Shown: piece after piece, positions 17,852 through 26,943 of the stretch
Position numbering within the stretch: the first letter of the stretch is position 1
How the letters are laid out: each line of letters opens with the position of its first letter
DNA from: Novipirellula artificiosorum
Lineage (GTDB): Bacteria > Planctomycetota > Planctomycetia > Pirellulales > Pirellulaceae
Length of the DNA stretch: 64,000 bases
Assembly: GCF_007860135.1 (NCBI RefSeq)
Contig: NZ_SJPV01000004.1
Location: 434,001 to 498,000 of the forward strand
Direction: 5' to 3'
Position numbers and translations under genes: made by a program
The notes under the pieces: generated by a model
Seen by the model: the letters and a program-made list of their open reading frames with translations, nothing else
Database searches by the model: none
What the model was told of the DNA's origin: nothing

Positions 17852-19777
17852 ATGATTAATCAAAATTCGACAAAAACCTCTTTGTGGATTGCCGCTCTAC
17901 TGATTGCGGTACCCACGACTCTCGACGCAGCCGACAAGGAAGTACAGGCCGCGGCTGGGAACGGCATTTCGGCTTGGACGCAATCCTTCAAAGCGGGATA
18001 TGTGGATGCTCGTGGGCATTACGCTGGCGGGTCCGAGATCCTTCACCTAGAAGGTCACAAAGGCAAGCTGTACGCTGCCAATAGCTATTGGATGGAGCCA
18101 AGTAATATCTGGTACGGCGGCAAGGATCCGAAAACGCCCTGGTCCCAGATTCTCAGGCTCGATCGCCCGAACGGCAAATGGCAGGTCGACCTTGAGTTAG
18201 GCCCCAACAATCTCCGTGCGGAGAACCTCAAGTCAGTCACCTTTGAAACGGATGGTGCAGGCAACAGTCTTGAGAGGCCCGTCACCCTGCTGATCGCCAC
18301 CGCGTACTCTCCGAACCCTCAAGGCGCCGACATTTATGTCTTTGTTCGTGATGACGACGCAGGGACATGGGAGAAAACTGTCTTAATCAGTGGCACAGGT
18401 GAAAGCGGCGAGAACAACTCGACTCGGTGCATGACGGTTTATCGAGACCGGGTCACCGGGGTGGACCGCCTGTTCTTGCCCGTCGGCCTGCTCGGGATCT
18501 TCACCGGAGTCTACGATGCGGATGTGCCGGGAAAAGTCCGATGGGACAAAACTCCGGAGACCGGGCGTTTAGACAAACGCTCGCTCGCAATCGTCGAGGC
18601 CAATGATTCGCTCGTCTATTCCAGCGGAACAAAGATCTATCGAAGGAATGACGGTCCCTCTCCGACTCATTCGATGATCTTCGATGCGAGTCAGCTATCG
18701 AAAGGCCCGGTCGCCTCGCCGGTGGGAGGCGTTCGCGGACTGTCGGTCATCCCAAATCCCGAAGGACTGAGCGAATCTCTGTTGTTTGTGTGGGCGCCTG
18801 ACTCTAAGTCCCGAAGTTGTGTCGTCCGACTCGATCAGGATGAAACCGGCAAATACTTGCACACTAAGGAAGAGTGCGTCGCGGACTTGATGAGCGAGTA
18901 CCTCTCCGGCAATCCCGTCTACTACGCGCTGGCAGGATACAACCAGATCCTGCCGGTATTGCATCCAACAACCAAAGAACCCGCCTATCTGATGGGGTTC
19001 GAATGCTGGGTCGGTGGTCGTCAGTTTTCTTGTTGGCAAGGCAATGACCGGGGAGGCTTTTATGCCGGCGCGATGTATGCGATCCGCGACAAGAACGCTC
19101 AATACTGGTTGAACGAAGTGAACGGCCCGGCCACCGTTGAGAAGAAACCGTTGCAGTCGGTTCGAACCTATGAAGTCTCCCCGTTTGAGTCTGAAAAAGG
19201 GAAGGTGATCTACTTCGGTGGCTTTGTCGCTGACCACGGACCATCTCCCAACACTGCCTGGGTGTATAAGACCTCGATTGAAAACGCGCTACGCAAAGAC
19301 GCCCCTCGACCGGTTCGCCTGACGCCTGAGCAAAGCAAAGCTCAACTCGCGGCATTAAGACAGCCTTACCGCTTCGAGTATCGCAAAAAGCCAGCTTTCA
19401 CCATTCAGATCCCTGGAGAGTTTGCCCGAGGGAATGCGACTGGCGGCAATGTGTTCCATGCTAAAAAAGCTTTCAACACGCTTTCCATCAGTGTCAGCCA
19501 ATCTGAAGATCCCGAACAAGCCGCTCGGCGCTACGTCGAAGCGCTGAAACGGGCCGGCAATGGTACGGCAAAGATGCTCAGGCAAAGTGAAACCAAGCTT
19601 CCGAATGGAACTCCGGCAGTTGAGTTCGTCGCAACATGGGTGACCAAACAAAACGCCAAGCAAACAACTCAGGCCTTAACAGCATGCAAGGACGGTCATG
19701 CCGTGACGGTAGCCACCCACACCTGGGAAGTGGCGCCGCCGGACAAGCGTTTCTTCTTCACCCTGGATTTTGAGTGA
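17852..19777 (+). CDS. Hypothetical secreted protein, propeller-like N-terminal region
   Basis: I do not recognise the family of this 641-residue protein. It has a signal peptide (about residues 1-27, ending T-L-D-A) and a long region of beta-strand-rich sequence up to about 490. That region has kelch/propeller-like spacing of hydrophobic strands and repeated Y-x-x-S/P-x-x-I-Y segments. A short C-terminal alpha/beta domain at about 510-641 starts F-E-Y-R-K-K-P-A-F-T-I-Q-I-P. It resembles small secreted domains that fold around a predicted lipid or ligand pocket, but I cannot name it. The stop overlaps the next sulfatase's ATG by one base (TGATG), so the two are probably co-translated and may act together. 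Confidence 0.8.
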   Translation: MINQNSTKTSLWIAALLIAVPTTLDAADKEVQAAAGNGISAWTQSFKAGYVDARGHYAGGSEILHLEGHKGKLYAANSYWMEPSNIWYGGKDPKTPWSQILRLDRPNGKWQVDLELGPNNLRAENLKSVTFETDGAGNSLERPVTLLIATAYSPNPQGADIYVFVRDDDAGTWEKTVLISGTGESGENNSTRCMTVYRDRVTGVDRLFLPVGLLGIFTGVYDADVPGKVRWDKTPETGRLDKRSLAIVEANDSLVYSSGTKIYRRNDGPSPTHSMIFDASQLSKGPVASPVGGVRGLSVIPNPEGLSESLLFVWAPDSKSRSCVVRLDQDETGKYLHTKEECVADLMSEYLSGNPVYYALAGYNQILPVLHPTTKEPAYLMGFECWVGGRQFSCWQGNDRGGFYAGAMYAIRDKNAQYWLNEVNGPATVEKKPLQSVRTYEVSPFESEKGKVIYFGGFVADHGPSPNTAWVYKTSIENALRKDAPRPVRLTPEQSKAQLAALRQPYRFEYRKKPAFTIQIPGEFARGNATGGNVFHAKKAFNTLSISVSQSEDPEQAARRYVEALKRAGNGTAKMLRQSETKLPNGTPAVEFVATWVTKQNAKQTTQALTACKDGHAVTVATHTWEVAPPDKRFFFTLDFE

Positions 19778-21987
19778 TGAAGACAAAAACGCGTTATCGA
19801 TCTCTGCAGCTCATCTGCGTGTGCATTGCCTTGTTGCCTTCCACAACAACGCTGGCCGGTGAACGCACACCCAACATCGTCGTTCTACTTTCAGACGATC
19901 TGGGCTGGAAAGACATCGGGTGCTATGACGGCCCTGTTAGGACGCCGACGCTCGACCGTCTGGCAAGCGGTGGGATGCGGTTTACCAACTTCTATTCGGG
20001 GGCGGCTGTTTGTTCGCCGTCGCGAGCAGCGCTACTAACTGGCCGAACAAACGTCCGAGCTAGCATCTACAGCTGGATCAACGACTATGACCAGCGAAGC
20101 CATTTGCCAAAGGCGGAAGTGACGATCGCGGAAGTACTACAGCGCGGTGGCTACGCAACTGCGCACTTCGGAAAGTGGCACCTCGGACTTCCGTCGAACG
20201 AGTTTCCGGAAAAGCCTACACCCGCTGAGCACGGCTTCGACTACTGGTTCGCAACGGGTAATAACGCGCAGCCGTCGCACCACAACCCGCGCAACTTTAT
20301 TCGCAACGGTAAAGCAGTTGGTACGCTCGAAGGCTATGCGTGCGACCTTGTTGTTGATGAAGCCATCTCGTGGCTTGAGAATCGACCAGATGATGATCGG
20401 CCATTCTTCCTGAACGTCTGGCTCCATGAACCTCATGCGCCTCTGGCCGCTCCGGACCATCTGGTTGGCGAATACGGCGAGCGAAGTGACCCGGCTGCGG
20501 TCTACTCCGCGACGATCGCCAATACCGACCAAGCGATCAACAGGCTTGTTGAGAAACTTCACGAGATCGACAAGCCGGAAAATACGCTGATCATCTATTC
20601 ATCGGATAATGGCAGCTATCGCGCAGATCGAGTCGGCACACTTCGCGGCACAAAAGGATCGAACTACGAAGGCGGCATTCGAGTTCCAGGCATCTTCTAC
20701 TGGCCGAGTCAGGTCGCGGCCGGGACGGTTGAAGAAGAACCGGCCGGACTTGTGGACCTGCTTCCAACAATTTGCGGCGTCACCGGAATCGCCCCACCAC
20801 CCGTACATCTTGATGGAGCTGATATTTCGCCGCTGCTTTATTCATTTCACCCTCCCTCCGGGAGGGTCGAGGAGGAGGAACGACGACGAGGGGAGGGCAA
20901 GAAACGAAACACTCAACCCTCCCCGGCCGCTACCGCGTCCGACCCTCCCGGAGGGCCCGGAGGGAGGGTGAAGGAAAACTCGAACGCGACCTTCAAACGC
21001 TCCCAACCACTCTATTGGTACCTCCCACTTGCCGGTCCCACTGTTGCCATTCGAGACGGGCGTTTCAACATGGTCGCATACCGTGACGGCAGGCTTCCGA
21101 AGGACTACGCAGCTCTTGCCGAGATCAAAAATCGCATCGAATCGCTGCTCCGTGAGAAAGGCATCTTTGACGAAGAGACTCGCAGCTCCACCCTTGAGAA
21201 GCAACTCTTCGAGGGCTTTCGCGATTCCGACGCCGAGCGCCTTCGTGGCCAGTTCATTCGCTTGAATCAGTTCCACGAATCGTGGATTCCGGGATTGAAG
21301 CAAACGCAGTTCACTCGATTTGAATTGTATGACCTCAAAACAGATCCATCGCAGAAAACAAATATCGCGATTCGGGAACCGGTGATCCACGCAAAGATGA
21401 AATCACAACTGCTGAAGCTCGCAAAGAGTGCTTCGGATGACGCGTTTGACTGGTCATCGGTCAGGCCAGCACCAACGCGTGAACCGACGACTCTTGTCCA
21501 TCGATTTGCCTCCGACTATCGATCCCCATTCGATGCGTTTGTCTACATGAATCGGATTCCGATTCAAGTCGAAGCGCTCGAAGATCAAGCAGGACTTGCG
21601 TCAAGAATCGAAAGTCGACTCGCCAATCAGGAAGGCCGAGTTCAAATCAAACTGCCTCCGACCATGAAGCGGGATGCTTACGAAGGCTTCAAGCTTGCCG
21701 CCGGGATCGGGACAGGTTCCGAAAGTTGCTTCACCTGCCATCACCTTCCTGCTTTAGGGCATGTGCACCGCGACCTCTCCGTACCGACGCTGCGAAACCG
21801 CACTTACACTCGAAAGCATTTGAGCAAATCGTTGGACTCGGAAGCCCACAAAGAAGTTTCAATCGATGGACCAACCGTTGATCGAATGCTCGCGTTTTTG
21901 CGAACACTCAGCGACGTGCCAGATACTGAATTCCGCCCACTCATCCTGAACGCCACCGTGTTGGACACGACCGGAGATATTGAATGA
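19777..21987 (+). CDS. Type I sulfatase fused to a C-terminal c-type heme region
   Basis: The 736-residue secreted protein has a sulfatase domain with metal aspartates 40-41, formylglycine motif C79-S-P-S-R83 and G-K-W-H-L-G-L. It continues past the usual end of a sulfatase (about residue 560) into a region with C651-F-T-C-H655, a single c-type heme binding motif. A heme-carrying sulfatase is unusual; it could shuttle electrons or anchor to the heme proteins encoded next. Residues about 357-399 are encoded by a GC-rich palindromic repeat, read in frame, and interrupt the sulfatase domain in a likely surface loop. The gene overlaps both neighbours by 1 and 4 bases. Secretion and heme attachment would need periplasmic cytochrome c maturation. 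Confidence 0.9.
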   Translation: MKTKTRYRSLQLICVCIALLPSTTTLAGERTPNIVVLLSDDLGWKDIGCYDGPVRTPTLDRLASGGMRFTNFYSGAAVCSPSRAALLTGRTNVRASIYSWINDYDQRSHLPKAEVTIAEVLQRGGYATAHFGKWHLGLPSNEFPEKPTPAEHGFDYWFATGNNAQPSHHNPRNFIRNGKAVGTLEGYACDLVVDEAISWLENRPDDDRPFFLNVWLHEPHAPLAAPDHLVGEYGERSDPAAVYSATIANTDQAINRLVEKLHEIDKPENTLIIYSSDNGSYRADRVGTLRGTKGSNYEGGIRVPGIFYWPSQVAAGTVEEEPAGLVDLLPTICGVTGIAPPPVHLDGADISPLLYSFHPPSGRVEEEERRRGEGKKRNTQPSPAATASDPPGGPGGRVKENSNATFKRSQPLYWYLPLAGPTVAIRDGRFNMVAYRDGRLPKDYAALAEIKNRIESLLREKGIFDEETRSSTLEKQLFEGFRDSDAERLRGQFIRLNQFHESWIPGLKQTQFTRFELYDLKTDPSQKTNIAIREPVIHAKMKSQLLKLAKSASDDAFDWSSVRPAPTREPTTLVHRFASDYRSPFDAFVYMNRIPIQVEALEDQAGLASRIESRLANQEGRVQIKLPPTMKRDAYEGFKLAAGIGTGSESCFTCHHLPALGHVHRDLSVPTLRNRTYTRKHLSKSLDSEAHKEVSIDGPTVDRMLAFLRTLSDVPDTEFRPLILNATVLDTTGDIE
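20846..20972. repeat. GC-rich palindromic element R2 inserted in a sulfatase gene
   Basis: The element begins TTCACCCTCCCTCCGGGAGG and ends GGAGGGAGGGTGAA, so its termini are inverted copies. The left arm lacks eight bases present in the right arm. It is 127 bases long, and the surrounding frame stays open. It codes for a proline-, glycine-, arginine- and glutamate-rich stretch unlike the rest of the sulfatase. I recall similar palindromes as dispersed elements in Rhodopirellula-type genomes, but no second copy is visible here. Confidence 0.8.
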
Positions 21988-24497
21988 ACTGTCAACCAAC
22001 TAACAATGAACCACCGCGTACTTCCGCGTGTATCGCGTCTATCTTTCTGCTCCTGTCATGTACAGCCGCTTCGGCGGTCGAGTCGACCGGCAGCGCCATC
22101 GCTGGCAAGATCCTCGATGGATCCGGCAACGGAGTCGCGGGGGTGATGGTCTCGGCGATTGATGACGAACACCGCAAGTGGACGTCGGTCTTTACCGGAG
22201 CTGATGGCACATTCAGCATCAACGGGCTTCGCAGCGTGAATCACCATGTGCGAACGCGACTAATGGGAATTGCAGACGAGTGGCGATCCGATGTTACTCC
22301 CGGAACCGACGACCTTACGATCAAAACCCGTCCTGCAGAAGGCGAAGAACTCGAACTGCAGCGTCCTGCCAGCAGCGCGTTCAGCATGTTGAAATTCGAC
22401 GATCCGCGGGACCGTATGAATTTCAAGATGATGTGTTCTTACTGTCACCAGATCGGGTCTCTTGGGTTTCGCACGCCCGAAGAGCCGGTCGACTGGGAAA
22501 CCATGATTCGGCGCATGGACGGCTTTGGCGGTCTTTACCCGCACACGCAGGACTCCATCGTTCAGCGTCTGATGGAGACGTACAAAGACGACGCCGTCAA
22601 GAACTGGCCGACCTTTGAACCACCGCCAGCGCCAACCGGTTCGGCTGCAGCTGCTACCATCACCATGTGGGAACTGGATGAGCCGTTGAAAGGTTCCTTC
22701 CACGACCTGGAGCTCGGCCCGGATGGCAACGTCTACGCCGTCAACATCAGTCAGCATCGACTGCTTGTCCTCGATCCGAGAACCGGAGAGCAGCGAGCAC
22801 AGCAATACCCACGTGGCACTTACGGTCCGCATTCGATCGAAACCGCCAACGATGGCAGCATGTGGACCACCATGTGTGCGACCGGCCAGATGGTGCGTTA
22901 CGACGTCACGACTCGGAAATTTGAAACCTATAGCAGCGCGGAGGCTCCCAAGCGCCGCGGCGGTTATCCACACACCCTGCGCATCAACCCGAAAGATCCC
23001 GAAGGCCTGATCTGGTACACCGACGCCGGTTCAAATTCTTGCTTCTGGATCCACCCGCAAACACATGAAGTGAAAGAATACAAGCTGCTAAGCGCCGGCC
23101 AGGCCATGGGTGCAGGTCGAGGCGAATCGCGAGGCATCACGCCCTATGGAATCGACTACTCACCCGTGGATGGCACCATTTGGTATTCCAAGCTGAATGG
23201 CAACCGCATCGGTCGCATTGATCCGACCGCCCCTGACGGCGACATCAAAGAATGGAACCCGCCCTTCCGAGGCCCTCGTCGTTTGCACATCGCACCCGAC
23301 GGTATGGTTTGGGTGCCAGGTTTTGGTTCCGGCGTCTTTGCGAAGTTTAATCCCGACACCGAACACTGGACGGTCTACGAGCTGCCCGATGCCGCAAACC
23401 AGATTCCGTACGCGTTGAATGTCGACAAAGATGGCGTCGTTTGGGTGTGCGGCACCGGTAACGACACGATCAATCGATTCGATCCAAAGACTGAGATTCT
23501 GGTCGAATACCGTCTGCCCACGCGAGTTTCCTACACTCGTGAGATCGAGTTTGATGATGACGGCAATGTTTGGACGAGCACGTCAGGCCCAGCACGCCAT
23601 ATGGAGCGGGGTGTTGGTGCTGTGATTCGCATTTCTTTGCCGAAAAAGCTTCCCGAGACCGGAGGCATCAAGCTCACACCAAAGCACTATGACGGCAATC
23701 ACGACATCGGCAACCTTGCCAACGCACCCAAGGTCAAACCGTCGGTGAGTCCGGGGCGGTCTGAACTGTTCGCAAAGATCGACGCGTCACCGCTGCCTGA
23801 AGCGTATAAGAAAATGCCTCACCAAGAATACGTCGATACGCGGATGGCCGCGTTTCCGCAACACAAACGCAATCTTGCAGGTTCTCTTTGGCACGAGTTT
23901 CGTCAGGCTTACCCGGACCGCCGCAACGATGGGCGGTTCTTCGTCAAAATCATCGACCACGTTATCAACAATGACGTGCCGTCGGAGCGTCGTTTCGTGA
24001 AGAAGTGGCAGCATCACTATTTCGGCGAAGCCCCCGACCGATTGGGCGACCGAAACCTGGAACGAGGGCGCGTGATATTCGAACAGGCCACCTGTAGTCG
24101 CTGCCACAACATCGGTCCGGGCGAAAAGAAACTCGGCCCAGACCTGTCGGACGTCACCAAACGATTCCAAGGTTCAAAACTGCTACAGCAGATCGTCAAA
24201 CCCTCAAGCGAGATCCACAAGGAATTCCAAACTCAGTTGATTTTGGTGGATGACGGTCGTCTACTCACTGGCTTGGTGATTGAAGAGACTGAAGATTCTA
24301 TCCGCTTCATTCCAAACCTACTTAAACCGGATAAGATCGAGTTGATCGAGAAGTCCGCGATCGAGTCCAGAAAGGTTGCTGATATCTCAACGATGCCTGA
24401 GGGCCTGCTTGATACATACTCTGAAGCCGAGATTTACGATCTGCTTGCCTACATTCAGTCGGTCAGTTCCCACAAAGAAAGCAGCTCCGACGAATGA
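21984..24497 (+). CDS. Streptogramin-lyase-like propeller with two c-type heme motifs
   Basis: The 837-residue secreted protein has a signal peptide and a carboxypeptidase-regulatory-like beta-sandwich (about 35-105). A heme region with C151-S-Y-C154-H155 precedes a Vgb-type seven-bladed propeller (about 215-545; P-D-G-N-V-Y-A-V, N-D-G-S-M-W, D-D-G-N-V-W). The approx. 60-residue module shared with the sulfatase at 14291 (H-Q-E-Y-V-D-T-R-M-A-A-F) follows. A C-terminal cytochrome c with C704-S-R-C707-H708 ends the protein. The terminal part, with I-V-K-P-S-S-E-I, is the heme-binding end typical of planctomycete membrane-bound dehydrogenase partners. It may be an electron acceptor or lyase acting on a sugar freed by the sulfatases. 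ATGA overlaps the preceding stop, and the stop overlaps the next start. Confidence 0.9.
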   Translation: MNCQPTNNEPPRTSACIASIFLLLSCTAASAVESTGSAIAGKILDGSGNGVAGVMVSAIDDEHRKWTSVFTGADGTFSINGLRSVNHHVRTRLMGIADEWRSDVTPGTDDLTIKTRPAEGEELELQRPASSAFSMLKFDDPRDRMNFKMMCSYCHQIGSLGFRTPEEPVDWETMIRRMDGFGGLYPHTQDSIVQRLMETYKDDAVKNWPTFEPPPAPTGSAAAATITMWELDEPLKGSFHDLELGPDGNVYAVNISQHRLLVLDPRTGEQRAQQYPRGTYGPHSIETANDGSMWTTMCATGQMVRYDVTTRKFETYSSAEAPKRRGGYPHTLRINPKDPEGLIWYTDAGSNSCFWIHPQTHEVKEYKLLSAGQAMGAGRGESRGITPYGIDYSPVDGTIWYSKLNGNRIGRIDPTAPDGDIKEWNPPFRGPRRLHIAPDGMVWVPGFGSGVFAKFNPDTEHWTVYELPDAANQIPYALNVDKDGVVWVCGTGNDTINRFDPKTEILVEYRLPTRVSYTREIEFDDDGNVWTSTSGPARHMERGVGAVIRISLPKKLPETGGIKLTPKHYDGNHDIGNLANAPKVKPSVSPGRSELFAKIDASPLPEAYKKMPHQEYVDTRMAAFPQHKRNLAGSLWHEFRQAYPDRRNDGRFFVKIIDHVINNDVPSERRFVKKWQHHYFGEAPDRLGDRNLERGRVIFEQATCSRCHNIGPGEKKLGPDLSDVTKRFQGSKLLQQIVKPSSEIHKEFQTQLILVDDGRLLTGLVIEETEDSIRFIPNLLKPDKIELIEKSAIESRKVADISTMPEGLLDTYSEAEIYDLLAYIQSVSSHKESSSDE

Positions 24498-26935
24498 TCG
24501 TCCGTCGCGTCCTTCAGATACCTGCCGGTAGCCGTTTTGTGCTGATTGTAGCGCTGTTGGCCTGCGTTCAACCAACAGAGGCGGATGAAGTCCAACCGCT
24601 GATCGAATCGTCTTGCATGGCCTGCCACGACGAGAATACGGACACCCGCCTCGACTTCACGAAGCTCGACCGGGACTTCGAAGACGCCGACACGTTCCGT
24701 ACGTGGGTCGCCGTCTTCGACCGTATTCAGGACGGAGAAATGCCACCGGCATCGGAACCTCGCCCCGATGCGAGAACGCAAGCTGCCGCGCTGACTTTCC
24801 TTGAAAAGGAGCTCTTTGAGGTCAATCGCCGCCAGCAAGCAGCGCACGGTCGAGTTCCGTCACGACGACTCAGTCGACTTGAATACGAACACACGCTGCA
24901 CGATCTGCTTGGGGTTGGCGGCCAGATCGCGAAGTTCCTTCCGCCGGAGAACAAGGCCGGAGCCTTCGATGTTGATGCGGCAAAGCAGGACATGTCGAGC
25001 GTCCATGTTAGAGGATTTCTCGCCGCGGCCGATGCGGCTTTAGATGAGGCCATTCAGCTAGGGCCAAAGCCGCCGATGTCGCGCGAACTTGATTATCCGA
25101 ATTCGCGTTTCATGCAGATGTGGTTCGAACGGCCCGTCATCCGAGGTGGTGGTACGGTCTTCCGGGACGGAGACGATCTCATCATGTTTCGCGGTCAGAA
25201 CTATAACCTGCGCAGCGACCACAACGGACTGCGGATTCCCGTCGCCGGCCGATACCGCATCACGGTCACCGGTTCGGCGTATCAGCCGAGGACCTCGGTC
25301 ACGATGAGCCTCAGGCGCCAAAACGACGTCCAGGGCGACAGCGAACTGTTTGCGGCCTGGGATGTCGACGAGAAACTCCGCACGGTTTCAACGATCAAAT
25401 ACCTTCGCCCCGACGACTACTTCTACGTCAGCGCCGACGAACTCGAACCAGCGCCTGACGGGAAAGTCATTTACAACTCTCAGCCCGCGAGCGAGTTCAA
25501 AGGAGAAGGCGTGCGCGTCCGCAGGGTGCTCGTCGAAGGTCCGCTCGAACCCACATGGCCCCCGCAGCGAACGCGAGCTCTGTTCCCCGGCGTCCAGTGG
25601 GAAACTGCTGCAAACGGTCGCTACTACAAACCGGTGACGACAAAGTCTCATTACGAACATATTCGTGATGCCGTCGCAGCACTCGCACCGAGAGCCTTCC
25701 GACGTCCGGTGACAGATAAAGAGATCGAGTACTACACCAATCTCTCTGTGCCGACTCTCACAGCACAACGCGGATTCCTCGCCAGCGCTCGCGTTTCGCT
25801 ACGAGCGATTCTGATTTCGCCCGATACGCTGTTTCTGACGAACGAAACGCGGCCAGAAGATTCAACACTGACTGATCATGCACTCGCCAGTCGATTGTCA
25901 TATTTCCTCTGGCGCAGCCTTCCTGATGGGGAACTCATTCAACTTGCCAGTGACGGAAAACTCGCCGACACCAAAACACTGGATGCTCAGGTCAGCCGCA
26001 TGCTGTCCGACGGGCGCAGAGAACGGTTCATCAACGAGTTCCTTGACCAATGGCTGGATCTGGAACTGATCGACGCCACCACGCCTGACAAGTATATGTA
26101 CCCGGAATACGACGACGTCCTCCGTCGTGCCATGCTGGCCGAAACGCGGCTCCTCTTCCGACATCTCATCGACGAAGACCTCAGCATCGCCAATCTCATC
26201 GATTCTGACTTCACGTTCCTCAACCGGAAACTCGCCGAACACTACGGCATTGACGGAGTCAAAGGCGAAGAGATGCGAAAAGTCATGCTGGATACGAACA
26301 GTGTCCGGGGCGGCATCCTGACTCACGCATCGATTTCCAAAGTAACGGCCAACGGCACCGTCACGACGCCCGTCAAACGCGGCAATTTCGTTCTCACGAC
26401 TCTGCTTGGCTTGCCAACCAGCCCGCCTCCGGCAGGTGCCGGTTCCATCGAACCTGACACACGTGGCGCCACGACCATTCGAGAAACCCTGGAGAAACAT
26501 CAATCCGTCGAAGCGTGTGCCGTTTGCCACCACAGGATTGATCCGCCGGGCTTCGCGCTGGAATGTTTCGACCCCGTCGGCACCTTTCGCACTCGTTACC
26601 GCATCAGCAAAGGCGTCAAACGGACCGCCGACGACGGGCTTCGATTCCTGCATAAAGACTACGATTCTGGCCGGCGGGTTGACTGTGGCGGTCAAATGGA
26701 CGACGGATTCACGTTCACCGGCATTCGTGACTTCAAGCAGCACCTGATGAAGTCGAAGGAGCAGGTGGCACGAAATCTCGTGTCCCTGTTGATCACCTTC
26801 GCCACCGGAGCTGAAATCCAGTTCGCGGACCGGCAGGAAGTGGAAGCAATTCTGCACCGTCACGAAGTGGAAGATTACCCGTTGCGCCGATTGATTTATG
26901 AGGTTGTCAGCAGCCGGATGTTTCAGCACCGGTAG
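24494..26935 (+). CDS. DUF1587/DUF1592/DUF1588/DUF1585 planctomycete cytochrome protein
   Basis: The 813-residue protein carries a heme-type motif C41-M-A-C44-H45 after its signal peptide. The usual series DUF1587 (about 110-175), DUF1595, DUF1592, DUF1588 and DUF1585 follows. The D-P-P-G-F-A-L-E motif appears after a second C675-A-V-C678-H679. Such proteins are paired with DUF1552 partners throughout planctomycetes and are presumed to form a secreted redox or binding complex of unknown reaction. ATGA overlap with the upstream gene and a strong AGGAGG to the next gene put it in the middle of the operon. Confidence 0.9.
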   Translation: MIVRRVLQIPAGSRFVLIVALLACVQPTEADEVQPLIESSCMACHDENTDTRLDFTKLDRDFEDADTFRTWVAVFDRIQDGEMPPASEPRPDARTQAAALTFLEKELFEVNRRQQAAHGRVPSRRLSRLEYEHTLHDLLGVGGQIAKFLPPENKAGAFDVDAAKQDMSSVHVRGFLAAADAALDEAIQLGPKPPMSRELDYPNSRFMQMWFERPVIRGGGTVFRDGDDLIMFRGQNYNLRSDHNGLRIPVAGRYRITVTGSAYQPRTSVTMSLRRQNDVQGDSELFAAWDVDEKLRTVSTIKYLRPDDYFYVSADELEPAPDGKVIYNSQPASEFKGEGVRVRRVLVEGPLEPTWPPQRTRALFPGVQWETAANGRYYKPVTTKSHYEHIRDAVAALAPRAFRRPVTDKEIEYYTNLSVPTLTAQRGFLASARVSLRAILISPDTLFLTNETRPEDSTLTDHALASRLSYFLWRSLPDGELIQLASDGKLADTKTLDAQVSRMLSDGRRERFINEFLDQWLDLELIDATTPDKYMYPEYDDVLRRAMLAETRLLFRHLIDEDLSIANLIDSDFTFLNRKLAEHYGIDGVKGEEMRKVMLDTNSVRGGILTHASISKVTANGTVTTPVKRGNFVLTTLLGLPTSPPPAGAGSIEPDTRGATTIRETLEKHQSVEACAVCHHRIDPPGFALECFDPVGTFRTRYRISKGVKRTADDGLRFLHKDYDSGRRVDCGGQMDDGFTFTGIRDFKQHLMKSKEQVARNLVSLLITFATGAEIQFADRQEVEAILHRHEVEDYPLRRLIYEVVSSRMFQHR

Positions 26936-26943
26936 GAGGAACA

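Noticed and set aside
17544..17855. Small 103-codon open frame between ThuA-DUF1080 and the next gene
   Set aside because: It has no ribosome binding site or family pattern and overlaps the start of the next real gene.
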